Assembly (NCBI RefSeq): GCF_001591765.1
Contig: NZ_BCVN01000001.1
Coordinates: forward strand, 62,001-126,000
Length of the DNA stretch: 64,000 bases
From: Pseudolactococcus raffinolactis NBRC 100932
GTDB taxonomy: Bacteria > Bacillota > Bacilli > Lactobacillales > Streptococcaceae
Direction of reading: 5' to 3'
Made by a program: the position numbers and the translations under genes. Shown here in pieces: positions 43,740 to 53,384 of this stretch. The notes below the pieces were generated by a model. It did no database searches. It saw nothing but the letters and a program-made list of their open reading frames with translations, and was not told the DNA's origin. The number at the start of each line of letters is the position of its first letter. Position 1 is the stretch's first letter.

Positions 43740-45482
43740 ATGAAATGTACAAGATATGCGGGCGCCGTCCGCTCAGAACATATTGGTCAAACAATCACGC
43801 TTAAAGGCTGGGTGGCACGCCGTCGTGACCTTGGTGGCTTGATTTTTATTGACCTGCGCGACCGTGAAGGGATCATGCAGTTGGTAGTCAACCCTGAATT
43901 GGCCTCAAAAGAAGTCTTGGCAACAGCAGAAAGTTTGCGTAGTGAATTTGTTATTGAAGTGACAGGTACAGTCCTTGCCAGAGCGCAAGCCAATGATAAA
44001 TTAGCAACTGGACAAGTCGAGCTTGAAGTCACTGACTTGACTGTTTTAAATGTTGCGAAGACAACACCGTTTGAAATAAAAGATGACCTTGAAGCCAGTG
44101 ACGACACACGTATGCGTTATCGTTACTTGGACTTGCGTCGTCCAGAAATGTTGTCAAACTTTAAATTGCGTCACAACGTGACCAAGGCTATCCGTCACTA
44201 TTTGGATGATTTGGACTTTATTGATGTTGAAACACCGATTTTGACCAAGTCAACACCGGAAGGGGCGCGTGATTATTTGGTCCCAAGTCGGATTTCGGAA
44301 GGGTATTTTTATGCCTTGCCTCAGTCACCGCAAATCACCAAACAGCTCTTAATGAACGCTGGCTTTGACCGATATTATCAAATCGTCAAGTGTTTCCGCG
44401 ATGAAGACTTGAGGGGGGATCGCCAGCCTGAATTTACACAGGTCGATTTGGAAACATCTTTCCTTGATGAGCAGGAGATTCAAGACCTGACAGAAGGCCT
44501 GATCGCAAAAGTCATGAAAGAGACGAAAAATATCGACGTGACCTTGCCTTTCCCACGCATGACTTATGATGACGCCATGAATCAATATGGTTCTGATAAA
44601 CCAGACACCCGTTTTGAGATGCTGTTGACAGACGTCTCAACCATTGTTAAAAAGGCAGATTTCAAGGTTTTCTCAGAAGCACCAGTCGTTAAGGCCATTG
44701 TTGCCAAAAATGCGGCGGATGCTTACTCGCGTAAAGACATTGACAAACTGACGGACTACGCCAAACAATTTGGTGCTAAGGGGCTTGCTTGGGTTAAGTT
44801 TGTGGGCCATGAATTTTCAGGTCCGATCGCTAAATTTCTGCCAGAAATCGCCGATGAATTGGCAGATACACTTGCTTTGACGGATAAAGATTTGGTTCTC
44901 TTTGTGGCAGATGAGTTGGATGTGGCAAATGCGACACTCGGTGCCCTTCGTAGCCGAATCGCCAAAGAACAAGACTTGATTGACCAAAATCAATTTAACT
45001 TCCTCTGGGTGATCGACTGGCCAATGTTTGAGTGGAGTGAAGAAGGAGGCCGCTACACAAGTGCCCACCATCCTTTTACTTTGCCGACAACAGAAAGCGC
45101 GCATGAACTTGAGGGTGATTTATCCAAGGTTCGTGCGGTCGCTTATGATATCGTGCTCAACGGTTATGAGTTAGGTGGCGGTAGCTTGCGGATTAACCAT
45201 AAAGATTTACAAGAGCGCATGCTCAAAGCCCTTGGTTTCACAGCAGAAGCTGCCAATGACCAGTTTGGTTTCTTACTCGAAGCCATGGATTATGGTTTCC
45301 CACCACATGGTGGTTTAGCCCTTGGTCTTGACCGATTCGTTATGCTCCTAGCTGGTAAAGACAATATTCGTGAAGTCATTGCTTTTCCGAAAAATAATAA
45401 AGCAACGGATCCGATGACGCAAGCCCCTAGCCTGGTTTCTGACCAACAATTAACAGAACTCAATTTAAAAATCGGAAAATAA
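43740..45482 (+). CDS. aspS: Aspartyl-tRNA synthetase
   Basis: A 580-residue bacterial-type AspRS: N-terminal OB anticodon domain ([20 protein letters not shown]), catalytic domain with [20 protein letters not shown] (motif 2), the bacterial GAD insertion, and motif 3 [20 protein letters not shown]. Charges tRNA-Asp. GGAAG ribosome site. In the hisS operon behind the T-box. Confidence 0.98.
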   Translation: MKCTRYAGAVRSEHIGQTITLKGWVARRRDLGGLIFIDLRDREGIMQLVVNPELASKEVLATAESLRSEFVIEVTGTVLARAQANDKLATGQVELEVTDLTVLNVAKTTPFEIKDDLEASDDTRMRYRYLDLRRPEMLSNFKLRHNVTKAIRHYLDDLDFIDVETPILTKSTPEGARDYLVPSRISEGYFYALPQSPQITKQLLMNAGFDRYYQIVKCFRDEDLRGDRQPEFTQVDLETSFLDEQEIQDLTEGLIAKVMKETKNIDVTLPFPRMTYDDAMNQYGSDKPDTRFEMLLTDVSTIVKKADFKVFSEAPVVKAIVAKNAADAYSRKDIDKLTDYAKQFGAKGLAWVKFVGHEFSGPIAKFLPEIADELADTLALTDKDLVLFVADELDVANATLGALRSRIAKEQDLIDQNQFNFLWVIDWPMFEWSEEGGRYTSAHHPFTLPTTESAHELEGDLSKVRAVAYDIVLNGYELGGGSLRINHKDLQERMLKALGFTAEAANDQFGFLLEAMDYGFPPHGGLALGLDRFVMLLAGKDNIREVIAFPKNNKATDPMTQAPSLVSDQQLTELNLKIGK

Positions 45483-45490
45483 TACCTCCT

Positions 45491-46366
45491 ATGATTAACG
45501 TGATCAAAAATATATCTATTGAAAAACTGATGTATAAGCTTTCGGCATCAGTCGTCTACGCGATTCTTTCTGCAGTTGCCCTGAATTTCTTCTTTCAGCC
45601 TGGTCATGTTTATTCCAGCGGGATTACAGGTCTAGCGCAGATTTTCACGACCCTATCTTATAAACTGTTGGGCCATGATATCCCCGTCTCTATCACCTTG
45701 TACTTGCTGAATCTACCTTTACTCGTTTTGGCCTGGTTAAAAATCGGTAAACGCTTCACCATTTATACGGTGATCACGGTTACTTTAAGCTCGATCTTCA
45801 TTCATGCCATCCCTGAGTACACCATGACGACAGATCCGATTATCAATTCGATCTTCGGTGGTGCTGTGATGGGTGCTGGGATTGGCTACGCCTTGCGCAG
45901 TGGGATTTCTAGTGGCGGGACAGATATCGTCAGTCTCTATATCCGAAAGAAAACAGGCCGCCAAGTCGGTAACATTAGCCTTTTGTTTAATGGTGTCATT
46001 GTCATCATCGCAGGTGTGCTTTTCGGTTGGCAATATATGTTCTATTCACTGCTAACAATTTTTGTGTCAAGCCGTGTGACCGATGCTATCTACACCAAGC
46101 AACGTAAGATGCAAGCCACCATTATCACTAAGCATCCGGTAGAAATTACCCAGGCCTTACACCAAAAACTACATCGTGGCGTAACAGTGGTGAACTCAGC
46201 CGAGGGTGGGTATACACGTGCTAATATGACACTTTTGATCACGATTATTACGCAAGCCGAATATCAGGAATTCAAATACATCATGAAAGAAACTGATCCA
46301 ACGGCTTTTGTCTCGATTGCTGAAAACGTCAAAGTTCTAGGACGTTTCGTTGAAGACGACAATTAA
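45491..46366 (+). CDS. YitT family membrane protein, first copy
   Basis: A 291-residue protein with five to six transmembrane segments (SGITGLAQIFTTLS, GAVMGAGIGYALRSGISSGGTDIV) and a C-terminal DUF2179 domain from about residue 210. The family's function is not established. It follows aspS after eight bases. A second family member lies 280 bases downstream, separated by a terminator and a tandem repeat. Confidence 0.85.
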   Translation: MINVIKNISIEKLMYKLSASVVYAILSAVALNFFFQPGHVYSSGITGLAQIFTTLSYKLLGHDIPVSITLYLLNLPLLVLAWLKIGKRFTIYTVITVTLSSIFIHAIPEYTMTTDPIINSIFGGAVMGAGIGYALRSGISSGGTDIVSLYIRKKTGRQVGNISLLFNGVIVIIAGVLFGWQYMFYSLLTIFVSSRVTDAIYTKQRKMQATIITKHPVEITQALHQKLHRGVTVVNSAEGGYTRANMTLLITIITQAEYQEFKYIMKETDPTAFVSIAENVKVLGRFVEDDN

Positions 46367-46398
46367 AAAATAAAAGATAAGGCTCAGCACTTTGATAA

Positions 46399-46431
46399 GA
46401 TTGTGACACACCATCACAGTCTTATTTTTTG
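46399..46431 (+). terminator. Terminator after the first YitT gene
   Basis: AAGATTGTGA / TCACAGTCTT stem followed by ATTTTTT. Confidence 0.7.
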
Positions 46432-46450
46432 AAACCTAACAAGAAATTTT

Positions 46451-46638
46451 GAGCGGCAGAAGATCGTGAATGACCCTGCTTGGCAGGAGCGCAAGCGGAA
46501 GTCAAGTTTCAAGCTTTCAGGAAGAGAAACCGCAGAAAGCCTTTGAGCGGCCGAAGATCGCGAATGACCCTGCTTGGCAGGAGCGCAAGCGGAAGTCAAG
46601 TTTCAAGATTTCACGAAGTGAAATCGCAGAAAGAAAGA
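46451..46638 (+). repeat. Tandem duplication of a 94-bp GC-richer unit
   Basis: Unit 1 is 46451-46544 and unit 2 is 46545-46638. Both begin GAGCGGC, carry the hairpin CCTGCTTGGCAGG followed by AGCGCAAGCGGAAGTCAAGT, and end CGCAGAAAG; they differ at roughly a dozen positions. A diverged copy is at 34727-34783. Unit 2 supplies the ribosome-site region of the second YitT gene. Function unknown. Confidence 0.75.
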
Positions 46639-46646
46639 AAAAATAG

Positions 46647-47513
46647 ATGAATAAAGAAGTCAAATTTCACCCCCTAAATTTCTTGATGATTGCACTGGGG
46701 ACGGCAACTTATGCCTTCGGTTTTGTTAATTTTAACATGGTCAACCATCTAGCAGAAGGCGGTGTCAGCGGGATCACCTTGATTTTCCATGCCCTATTTA
46801 AAATCAATCCAGCCTATACACAAATCTTACTCAACATCCCCTTGTTTATCCTAGGGGTGAAAATTTTTGGTAAACGGGGCATGATCTATACGATTCATGG
46901 CACCGTCTGCCTATCCATTTTCATCTGGCTTTTTCAGCGCATGAGCATGTCAATCGACCTCGCGCATGATACCTTGATCGCAGCGCTTCTCGCAGGTATT
47001 TTTGCAGGGATTGGCGGTGGTATCGTCTTTCGATTTGGCGGAACCACCGGTGGCGGCGATATCATTGGCCGTTATTTTGAGCAGAAAAAAGGTTTCGCCC
47101 TCGGTCAAACCCTCTTCGTTTTTGACATTCTCGTCCTCACTTTATCCCTATCCTACATCGACATTCAACACATGATGTACACCGTCATTGCGAGCTTCGT
47201 CTTTAGTCAAGTCGTTGCCGTCGTGCAAAATGGTGGGTACACCGTGCGAGGGATGCTGATTATTAGTAGCAAGTACGCAGCAATCAGCCAAAAAATCACG
47301 GATGAAATCGGTCGTGGTGCAACCTACCTAAAGGCAGAAGGGGTCTACTCAGGCCAAGACACCAAAGTTATCTATGTTGTCTTAAGTCCTATCCAAGTCC
47401 AAGCAGTCAAGGGTATCCTAGCAGAAATAGACCCCGATGCTTTTGTTTCCATCATCAATGTTCATGAAGTGATTGGTAGTGGCTTTACCTATACAGAAGA
47501 CTTGAATTTATAA
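46647..47513 (+). CDS. YitT family membrane protein, second copy
   Basis: A 288-residue paralogue of the gene at 45491: same plan (LAEGGVSGITLIFHALF, FAGIGGGIVFRFGGTTGGGDIIG, C-terminal DUF2179 with DEIGRGATYLKAEGVYSGQD). Its upstream region is the 94-bp tandem repeat, with AGAAAGAAAG serving as a poor ribosome site. Function unknown. Confidence 0.85.
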   Translation: MNKEVKFHPLNFLMIALGTATYAFGFVNFNMVNHLAEGGVSGITLIFHALFKINPAYTQILLNIPLFILGVKIFGKRGMIYTIHGTVCLSIFIWLFQRMSMSIDLAHDTLIAALLAGIFAGIGGGIVFRFGGTTGGGDIIGRYFEQKKGFALGQTLFVFDILVLTLSLSYIDIQHMMYTVIASFVFSQVVAVVQNGGYTVRGMLIISSKYAAISQKITDEIGRGATYLKAEGVYSGQDTKVIYVVLSPIQVQAVKGILAEIDPDAFVSIINVHEVIGSGFTYTEDLNL

Positions 47514-47516
47514 GTT

Positions 47517-47545
47517 TTGACAAATATTTTTACAATTGCTATAAT
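47517..47545 (+). promoter_or_regulatory. Strong promoter of the Hol_Tox antitoxin RNA
   Basis: TTGACA (47517-47522), 17-base spacer, TGCTATAAT (extended -10, TATAAT at 47540-47545): near-perfect consensus, with no coding sequence downstream. Confidence 0.85.
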
Positions 47546-47551
47546 GAAAGT

Positions 47552-47670
47552 ATAAAAAGAGCATGTGCTGATTACACATGCTCCCAGTAGAACCGTTTAA
47601 GACGGTAGCTGTTAATTAGTTAAAAATAACCGTTTAACTGGCTAAAGTTATAGGACGGTTATTTTTTTTC
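47552..47670 (+). ncRNA. Antitoxin RNA of a Hol_Tox-type type I TA module (predicted)
   Basis: About 118 bases from the promoter to a T-run. Visible structure: GAGCATGTG/CACATGCTC hairpin, ACCGT/ACGGT hairpin, and a terminal AATAACCGT/ACGGTTATTTTTTTT terminator that overlaps the 3' end of the toxin frame on the other strand. Convergent overlap with a small toxin is typical for type I modules. Confidence 0.7.
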
Positions 47671-47763
47671 GTCATGATTATGTAGTTTCACAACTAAGCC
47701 AATCAAAGCAATGGTAAACATACCAAAGCTAAATAGGACTTGAATTGTTTCAAATGCTGACAA
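47659..47763 (-). CDS. Hol_Tox-family small toxin (type I TA)
   Basis: A 34-residue peptide beginning MSAFETIQVLFSFGMFTIAL and ending LHNHDEKK: one membrane helix with a charged tail, the pattern of putative holin-like toxins (members often start MSTFEAIQLMxxFGxFIIALI). The TTG start has AGGGAG seven bases upstream. The toxin mRNA promoter is an extended -10 TGCTATACT on the minus strand (47858-47866). The mRNA also carries an overlapping 33-codon frame from 47804 to 47703 with a better ribosome site, whose translation may tune the toxin. Confidence 0.75.
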   Translation of the reverse strand: MSAFETIQVLFSFGMFTIALIGLVVKLHNHDEKK

Positions 47764-47857
47764 ACAGGCATCTCCCTTCTGTAGATTTGATTACTTACTT
47801 GCATAAGCATCACCTCCATTTCAAGATAGCCACCGTCTTAACTTTTCTACTCATTCC

Positions 47858-47866
47858 AGTATAGCA
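47858..47866 (-). promoter_or_regulatory. Toxin promoter, extended -10
   Basis: Minus-strand TGCTATACT; the -35 is poor. A related promoter and leader sequence occurs before the decayed toxin copy near 59190-59215. Confidence 0.55.
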
Positions 47867-47967
47867 TATCAAATTAAAATCTTATGTTTTAAACACGAGT
47901 TAAAATAACACTTTTATAAAATTGAGTTTAGAGAAAAATCTAGTACAGGTAAGCATAGCTAAAACAA

Positions 47968-48000
47968 AAGGACATTTGTCAACGACAGATGTCCTTTTAA
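47968..48000. terminator. dusB terminator (bidirectional)
   Basis: AAAAGGACATTTGTC / GACAGATGTCCTTTT hairpin next to the dusB stop codon. Confidence 0.8.
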
Positions 48001-48002
48001 TA

Positions 48003-48992
48003 TCAAAAAAGTTTCATATAATCATCAAAGATGCCAGAAATTTCAGCAGCAGAATTGGCTTGATTGATGGCAACCTTAACCTTGGCAGCACGAGGTGCCC
48101 CTTTGAGGTAGTAAGCCGCGTGTTGGCGGAACTCACGTGAACCATTTTCGTCACCTTTGAGTTCAGTCAGGCGCGTTAAGTGAACCTTGGCCGTCTCGAT
48201 TTTCTCAGCAACGCTTGGCTCAGGCATCTCCTCACCAGTAGCTAGATAATGGGCAGTCCGTTTCAGCATCCAGGGGTTACCAAGTGCTGCACGCCCGATC
48301 ATCACAGCATCGACACCCGTCTCATCCAGCATGCGCTTGGCATCTTCAGGCGTTTTAACATCGCCGTTCCCGATAAAAGGAATGGTCATCTTGCTTGCGA
48401 CCTTGGCAAGCCAATCCCAGTCAGCCTTGCCTTCATACATCTGTGCTTTCGTCCGACCATGCATGGCAACGGCAGCAGCACCCGCTTTTTCAGCAGCTAG
48501 CGCGTTTTCGACGGCGAAAAGGTGATCATTATCCCAGCCTAGACGCATCTTAACCGTTAAAGGTAAGTCGATAGCAGATGAAACGGCAGATACCACGTCA
48601 TACACTTTATTAGGGTCTAGCAGGAGGCGAGAACCAGATTCGTTTTTAGTGACCTTAGGGACAGGGCAACCCATGTTAATGTCGATAATGTCAGCGGTTG
48701 TATGCTCTTGGACAAATTTCGCAGCTTCCACCAAAGTCTCAGCATCGCCACCAAAAATCTGAATCGACAAGGGATTTGGTACGCCATCAAAATCAAGCAT
48801 TGATAGAGTTTTGGCATTGCGATGCTCAATTCCCTTATCAGAAATCATTTCAGTGACCACAAGGCCTGCACCAAATTCTTTAGCGAGGCTGAGAAACGCT
48901 TTGTTATTGATGCCAGCCATCGGGGCGAGCACGATGCGGTTTTTGATGTCAATGTCCCCGATTTTCCAGGGTATATCGTATGTATTCGTCAT
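48003..48992 (-). CDS. dusB: tRNA-dihydrouridine synthase, DusB-like
   Basis: A 329-residue FMN-dependent enzyme. Landmarks are RIVLAPMAGINNKAF, DINMGCPVPKVTKNESGSRL with the catalytic Cys, VKMRLGWD, HGRTKAQMYEGKADW and FIGNGDV. It reduces uridines in tRNA D-loops. Its start follows the hslO stop after one base, so hslO-dusB form an operon, a common pairing in this group. Confidence 0.95.
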   Translation of the reverse strand: MTNTYDIPWKIGDIDIKNRIVLAPMAGINNKAFLSLAKEFGAGLVVTEMISDKGIEHRNAKTLSMLDFDGVPNPLSIQIFGGDAETLVEAAKFVQEHTTADIIDINMGCPVPKVTKNESGSRLLLDPNKVYDVVSAVSSAIDLPLTVKMRLGWDNDHLFAVENALAAEKAGAAAVAMHGRTKAQMYEGKADWDWLAKVASKMTIPFIGNGDVKTPEDAKRMLDETGVDAVMIGRAALGNPWMLKRTAHYLATGEEMPEPSVAEKIETAKVHLTRLTELKGDENGSREFRQHAAYYLKGAPRAAKVKVAINQANSAAEISGIFDDYMKLF

Positions 48993-48993
48993 G

Positions 48994-49854
48994 TTATATC
49001 AGTTCTTTCAAATCATTTTCTGAAAAATTGTAGACTGTTTCACAGAACTGACAAATGACTTCAGCCCCGTGATTTTCAGTAATCAATTTTTCAACTTCTA
49101 TTTTGCCAAGGCCTTGGATACCGTCAGCAAACCGTTCTTTAGAGCAATCGCAGTGGAAAGCCAGAGGCGATTCTGCCAATATTTTGTATTGGTCTTTCCC
49201 GTAAATGGCGTCTAAAATGGCTTTAGAGTGGTCATGTGAGCGCAAGAGTTTTGAAATAGCAGGCATGTTCTGGATGCGCGTTTCAAAAGCTGCGATTTCA
49301 GCCTCAGGTGCATCAGGCATGACTTGGACTAAAAAACCGCCGGCAACATGGACAGACTCATCTTCGTTGAGCAAAACATTCAAGCCAACAGCAGAAGGTG
49401 TTTGCTCAGAAGTTGTCAGGTAGTAAGCCAAGTCTTCACCAATCTCACCAGAAATCAAAGGTGTTTGCCCCGTATAAGGCGTTTTCAAGCCCATGTCTTT
49501 AACGACAGAAAACCAGCCTTGACCGACTAAATCGCCGACTAAGACTTCGCCAGTCGAGCCACGTTTATAGTCCACATTAGGCTCTTTAATATAACCTTTG
49601 ACATTGCCACGTGTGTCTGCGACCGCAATGATACTCGTGATGGCGCCATTACTTTGAACGCGCACGGTAATCGTATCGTCACCTTTTTGATTGGCACCTA
49701 AAATCTGCGCCGCAATCAAAGTCCGCCCAAGCGCAACCGTTGAGCTAGACCAGGTTTGATGCCGCTTTTGTGCCTCGCTAACCGTTTGTGTCGCTTCAAG
49801 CGCATAGGCTCTAAAATGTCCATTATTTGAGATTGTCTTGATTATCTTATCCAT
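48994..49854 (-). CDS. hslO: Hsp33 redox-regulated chaperonin
   Basis: A 286-residue Hsp33. The redox zinc switch is visible at the C-terminus: [10 protein letters not shown] and ICQFCETV, i.e. the four zinc cysteines as CxC and CxxC. It is activated by oxidative unfolding and then holds unfolded proteins. First gene of hslO-dusB. Confidence 0.96.
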   Translation of the reverse strand: MDKIIKTISNNGHFRAYALEATQTVSEAQKRHQTWSSSTVALGRTLIAAQILGANQKGDDTITVRVQSNGAITSIIAVADTRGNVKGYIKEPNVDYKRGSTGEVLVGDLVGQGWFSVVKDMGLKTPYTGQTPLISGEIGEDLAYYLTTSEQTPSAVGLNVLLNEDESVHVAGGFLVQVMPDAPEAEIAAFETRIQNMPAISKLLRSHDHSKAILDAIYGKDQYKILAESPLAFHCDCSKERFADGIQGLGKIEVEKLITENHGAEVICQFCETVYNFSENDLKELI

Positions 49855-49981
49855 AAGCTATATTTTAACATAAATATGGTAGAGCTGCAGAGGAAGTGAT
49901 TTTGAGAGATGGCTTCGGATGAAATAGCTGAAAATCCAAGTTAAGTCGCCATCTCCTAACGAAATGTCATGCCAAATCTAG

Positions 49982-49987
49982 TATAAT
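49982..49987 (+). promoter_or_regulatory. -10 box of the DUF1810 gene
   Basis: TATAAT with AGTATAATAG context, about 55 bases before the gene; -35 unclear. Confidence 0.45.
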
Positions 49988-50042
49988 AGACATAAAATCA
50001 GTTGCTATTAACAGGAATAATAGAAGATGAGGAATTTAAAAT

Positions 50043-50483
50043 ATGGATGAGCAGAAATTTAACCTTGAGCGTTTTATCAAAGCACAAAAAGATGACTATG
50101 CCATTGCCTTGTCCGAGATCAAACAAGGTCGCAAGTCTAGCCATTGGATATGGTATATTTTCCCCCAACTTGATGGATTGGGACGAAGCACTCAAGCTCG
50201 ATATTATAGTATATCTGGGCTGGATGAAGCAGTTGCCTATTATCACCACCCGATACTTGGTGCTCGATTAAAAGAAATATCGACTGCCCTGCTTGAGTTG
50301 GAAACAGATGATAGTGTTAAGGTGTTGGGCAAAATAGATGCTCTCAAATTAAAGTCTAGTATGACACTATTTAATTATGCAGCGCCTCATGAAGACATCT
50401 ACCAAAAAGTACTGGATAAATTTTATGCTGGTGAAAAAGATACAGCTACTTTAAAGTTATTATGTCACTTTTCTGAAAAATAA
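50043..50483 (+). CDS. DUF1810 family protein
   Basis: A 146-residue cytosolic protein beginning MDEQKFNLERFIKAQKDDYA with the family block GRKSSHWIWYIFPQLDGLG and the HHPILGARL stretch. DUF1810 proteins are widespread and of unknown biochemical role; some are linked to NAD/ADP-ribose-type folds (calpastatin-like annotation is historical). GAGG ribosome site. Monocistronic. Confidence 0.88.
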   Translation: MDEQKFNLERFIKAQKDDYAIALSEIKQGRKSSHWIWYIFPQLDGLGRSTQARYYSISGLDEAVAYYHHPILGARLKEISTALLELETDDSVKVLGKIDALKLKSSMTLFNYAAPHEDIYQKVLDKFYAGEKDTATLKLLCHFSEK

Positions 50484-50542
50484 AATCTGTACTGTTGTGG
50501 GCCTAATCTCCAAAGTTGAGAGTAATGCCATCATGATTTACT

Positions 50543-50685
50543 ACCAAATTGGAATTGTTTCTGAGAAACAATACGAAATCGGTAAGAAATCCGTTGATTC
50601 TTTACCAAATTGGAATTGTTTCTGGGAAACAATACGAAATCGGTAAGAAATTCGCTCATTCTTTACCAAATTGGAATTGTTTCTA
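50543..50685. repeat. 61-bp palindromic repeat in two and a third tandem units
   Basis: Units start at 50543, 50604 and 50665 (period 61). Each carries the palindrome ATTGTTTCTGAGAAACAAT and then ACGAAATCGGTAAGAAAT. Related single copies lie near 28114-28148 and 55326-55369 in inverse orientation. There are no CRISPR-like unique spacers. The rest of 50484-50896 has a murE terminator and no gene. Confidence 0.75.
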
Positions 50686-50823
50686 CAAAGCAAAGCCAAA
50701 TTAGCAGAAGCGCTATCACTATTATAAAAATAGACCAAATCGAGTAGACTGACTACTCGTTAAGCCTTGATGGTGATCAATCTTAGAAAAATAATGGTGA
50801 AAAACCGACTATAAATTGAAATA

Positions 50824-50878
50824 GAAAAAGCAAACTCGCACAATCAAAATTGATTGGATTAGTTTGCCTTTTCTTATA
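50824..50878. terminator. murE terminator (bidirectional)
   Basis: AAAAGCAAACT ... AGTTTGCCTTTTCT hairpin, 19 bases beyond the murE stop. Confidence 0.6.
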
Positions 50879-50896
50879 GTGACTGAAGTAATCTCT

Positions 50897-52330
50897 TTAC
50901 AAATATTTCTCAGCTATCTTGCGGTCACCTGCATAAGGCTCACGCACACCATTGACGATTTGGTAGGCATCAACACCTTTACCAGCGATAATGACCGTAT
51001 CATCAGCACCAGAAGTGCTAGCCATTGCCGTTCGAATCGCCGTCTCCCGATCAATGATAATCTGAACATCACGGGTCATATAACTCGCAATCTCACGCGC
51101 AATCTCAGCAGGATCCTCAAAATTCGGATCATCCGCAGTCAAAATCACCTCTATCTTAGGTAGCTGCTCCAAAAGCTCGCCCACACCTTGACGTCGACTC
51201 TCACCTTTATTTCCAGTCGTGCCCATCACAAGCACCACGCGCCCTGTCTGATGCGGCATCACCACATCAAGGAGCTTCTCTAAACTATCTGCATTATGCG
51301 CATAATCGACAAAAACCTTAGCACCATTGGCTTGCGTCAGCACCTCCATGCGCCCAGGCACAGTCGTCGCCGCCACACCCGCCTGCGCATCAGCCAAGCT
51401 CGCCCCCAGGTGAATGGTAGCTAGACTTGCAGCAAGGGCATTTTCTTGATTAAAACGGCCAATTAACTGAATCTCAAAATTTGTATCAAGGGCAGAAAAA
51501 GAGAAAGCTTCAGAGTTTGAAATCGGGTGCTCAGAACCCGCCCCATAAAAAGCAGTCTCGCCTGTTAACTCAGATTTAACAAAGTCAAAATGTGCAATCT
51601 CTGCATTAACCACTGCATAGCGTGAATTAGCTAGCAACTGACGCTTACAGTAGAAGTAGTCCTCAAAAGTCGGATGCTCGATAGGGCCGATATGGTCAGG
51701 CGAAATATTAAGGAAAACCCCGACATCAAAAGTTAGCCCATAAACACGTGCTGTTTTATAAGCCTGTGACGAGACTTCCATAACCAAATGCGTCATGCCA
51801 TTACTAACAGCCTCACGCATCATCCGAAAGAGATCAAGACTTTCAGGTGTCGTCAGTTGTGATTTGAAAAAAGTCTCGCCATCAAGTGTTGTTTCCATGG
51901 TTGAAAACATAGCGGTTTTACCACCATTATGCGTATCCAAGATGTTTTTAGCAAAGTAAGCAGCAGTCGTTTTCCCTTTGGTTCCGGTAAAGGCCAGTGT
52001 TTTGAGGGCATCTTGTGGTTGGTCGTAGAAAGCCATGGCAATCAAACTCATGGCGTGCTTCACGTCATTGACGATGATGGCTGGAATCTCAACCTCATAA
52101 TCTGTTTCAGACACATAAAAAGGAATGGCCAGATCCGCCAGAAATTCACGTTTGAAATTGAGTCCCTTGGCAAAAAAGAGGGTACTGTCTGTCACCTCAC
52201 GACTATCATAAGAGAGTTGATGAAATGTCAGGTCCTGATGAGGCGCATTAAAATAGGCGCCATCAATGATGATGTCTCGGAAATTTTGATCTTGTTTTAA
52301 AATAGCTATCACAGTCTTTAAAGTTATCAT
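50897..52330 (-). CDS. murE: UDP-MurNAc-tripeptide synthetase, L-lysine type
   Basis: A 477-residue Mur ligase: P-loop [14 protein letters not shown], central [16 protein letters not shown], and near the C-terminus [12 protein letters not shown]. The DDPN motif (not DNPR) marks lysine rather than diaminopimelate addition, as in streptococci and lactococci. It adds L-Lys to UDP-MurNAc-L-Ala-D-Glu. Monocistronic here. Confidence 0.95.
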   Translation of the reverse strand: MITLKTVIAILKQDQNFRDIIIDGAYFNAPHQDLTFHQLSYDSREVTDSTLFFAKGLNFKREFLADLAIPFYVSETDYEVEIPAIIVNDVKHAMSLIAMAFYDQPQDALKTLAFTGTKGKTTAAYFAKNILDTHNGGKTAMFSTMETTLDGETFFKSQLTTPESLDLFRMMREAVSNGMTHLVMEVSSQAYKTARVYGLTFDVGVFLNISPDHIGPIEHPTFEDYFYCKRQLLANSRYAVVNAEIAHFDFVKSELTGETAFYGAGSEHPISNSEAFSFSALDTNFEIQLIGRFNQENALAASLATIHLGASLADAQAGVAATTVPGRMEVLTQANGAKVFVDYAHNADSLEKLLDVVMPHQTGRVVLVMGTTGNKGESRRQGVGELLEQLPKIEVILTADDPNFEDPAEIAREIASYMTRDVQIIIDRETAIRTAMASTSGADDTVIIAGKGVDAYQIVNGVREPYAGDRKIAEKYL

Positions 52331-52430
52331 GACTCTATTATAACTAATTTTTTGGTAAAATTGTTAAGGAGAGCGCAGATTAAATGATGATGCACAGAAT
52401 CATCACTAAATGACAAGAAAAGGAAACACC

Positions 52431-53264
52431 ATGCCAGAATTACCAGAAGTAGAAACCGTCAGACGCGGCCTTAATAAACTTGTTCGTGGTCAAAAAATCA
52501 CGGCACTTCGAATTAACTATACTCGAATGATCAAGTCTGATTTGACGACTTTCAAAACCGATCTAATCAATCAAACCATTCAAGAAGTCAATCGCCGCGG
52601 CAAGTATTTGCTGTTTGAGCTAGGCGAGCAAACCCTAGTCAGTCATCTGCGTATGGAAGGGAAATGGCTGAGTTATCCCAGCACCGACATCCCAGATAAC
52701 AAACATTTCCACGGCTTTTTCGACCTATCAAACGGCCAAACCCTCGTCTATCAAGACGTCCGAAAGTTCGGCACGCTAGAGCTCGTCAAAACATCCGAAC
52801 TCAGTGGTTTCTTTAACCGCAAAAAAATTGGACCAGAACCAATAGAGGCGGATTTTGATTTAAAGAGGTTTAAGCATCAGCTCTCAGGCAGTCAGAAAAA
52901 GATCAAACCTTACTTATTGGATCAGTCTTTGGTGGCCGGTCTGGGCAACATCTATGTTGATGAGGTATTGTGGCTGGCCAAGATTCATCCGTCTGAAATC
53001 GCAAGACACTTATCACCCCACAAAGTAGCAGAGCTTAGACGTGCTGTCATCCATATCTTAGCAGAAGGCGTTAAGTACGGGGGGTCAACCATTCGTAGCT
53101 ATAAAAATGCGCTGGGTCTTGATGGGACCATGCAGGATCACTTGCAAGTATATGGGAAAACAGGGCAGCCGTGTGCGCGATGTGGCGGGGCGATTGAGAA
53201 ATTTAAGCTGTCGGGTCGAGGGACGCATTTTTGTCCCAAGTGTCAAAAATTGAAAAAAATTTGA
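52431..53264 (+). CDS. mutM: Formamidopyrimidine-DNA glycosylase
   Basis: A 277-residue Fpg/MutM. It starts [14 protein letters not shown], whose Pro2 and Glu3 are catalytic, has the helix-two-turn-helix region [13 protein letters not shown], and ends in a zinc finger CARCGG ... CPKC. It excises 8-oxoguanine from DNA. The start must be this ATG, because Pro must be residue 2; the upstream open frame is rejected. AAGGAAA ribosome site. Confidence 0.98.
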   Translation: MPELPEVETVRRGLNKLVRGQKITALRINYTRMIKSDLTTFKTDLINQTIQEVNRRGKYLLFELGEQTLVSHLRMEGKWLSYPSTDIPDNKHFHGFFDLSNGQTLVYQDVRKFGTLELVKTSELSGFFNRKKIGPEPIEADFDLKRFKHQLSGSQKKIKPYLLDQSLVAGLGNIYVDEVLWLAKIHPSEIARHLSPHKVAELRRAVIHILAEGVKYGGSTIRSYKNALGLDGTMQDHLQVYGKTGQPCARCGGAIEKFKLSGRGTHFCPKCQKLKKI

Positions 53265-53384
53265 GCAAGTTGGTGGTGCATTACGTATATAAAAGTAGAT
53301 GGAAAAATGCTATAATAGGGTATTGTGAAAGTTTTGCAGCCTAGCTTGGTATAACTGGCTGTATATGAAACGAGGAGAGATACA

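Noticed and set aside
46414-46638. Small protein genes encoded by the 94-bp repeats
   Set aside because: The repeat period is not a multiple of three, the frame of unit 1 stops at the unit border, and no ribosome site precedes it.
47922-48140. 72-codon plus-strand frame overlapping dusB
   Set aside because: Most of it is antisense to the conserved C-terminus of DusB and it contains the dusB terminator.
50543-50685. CRISPR array
   Set aside because: The 61-bp units follow each other without unique spacers and no cas genes are near.
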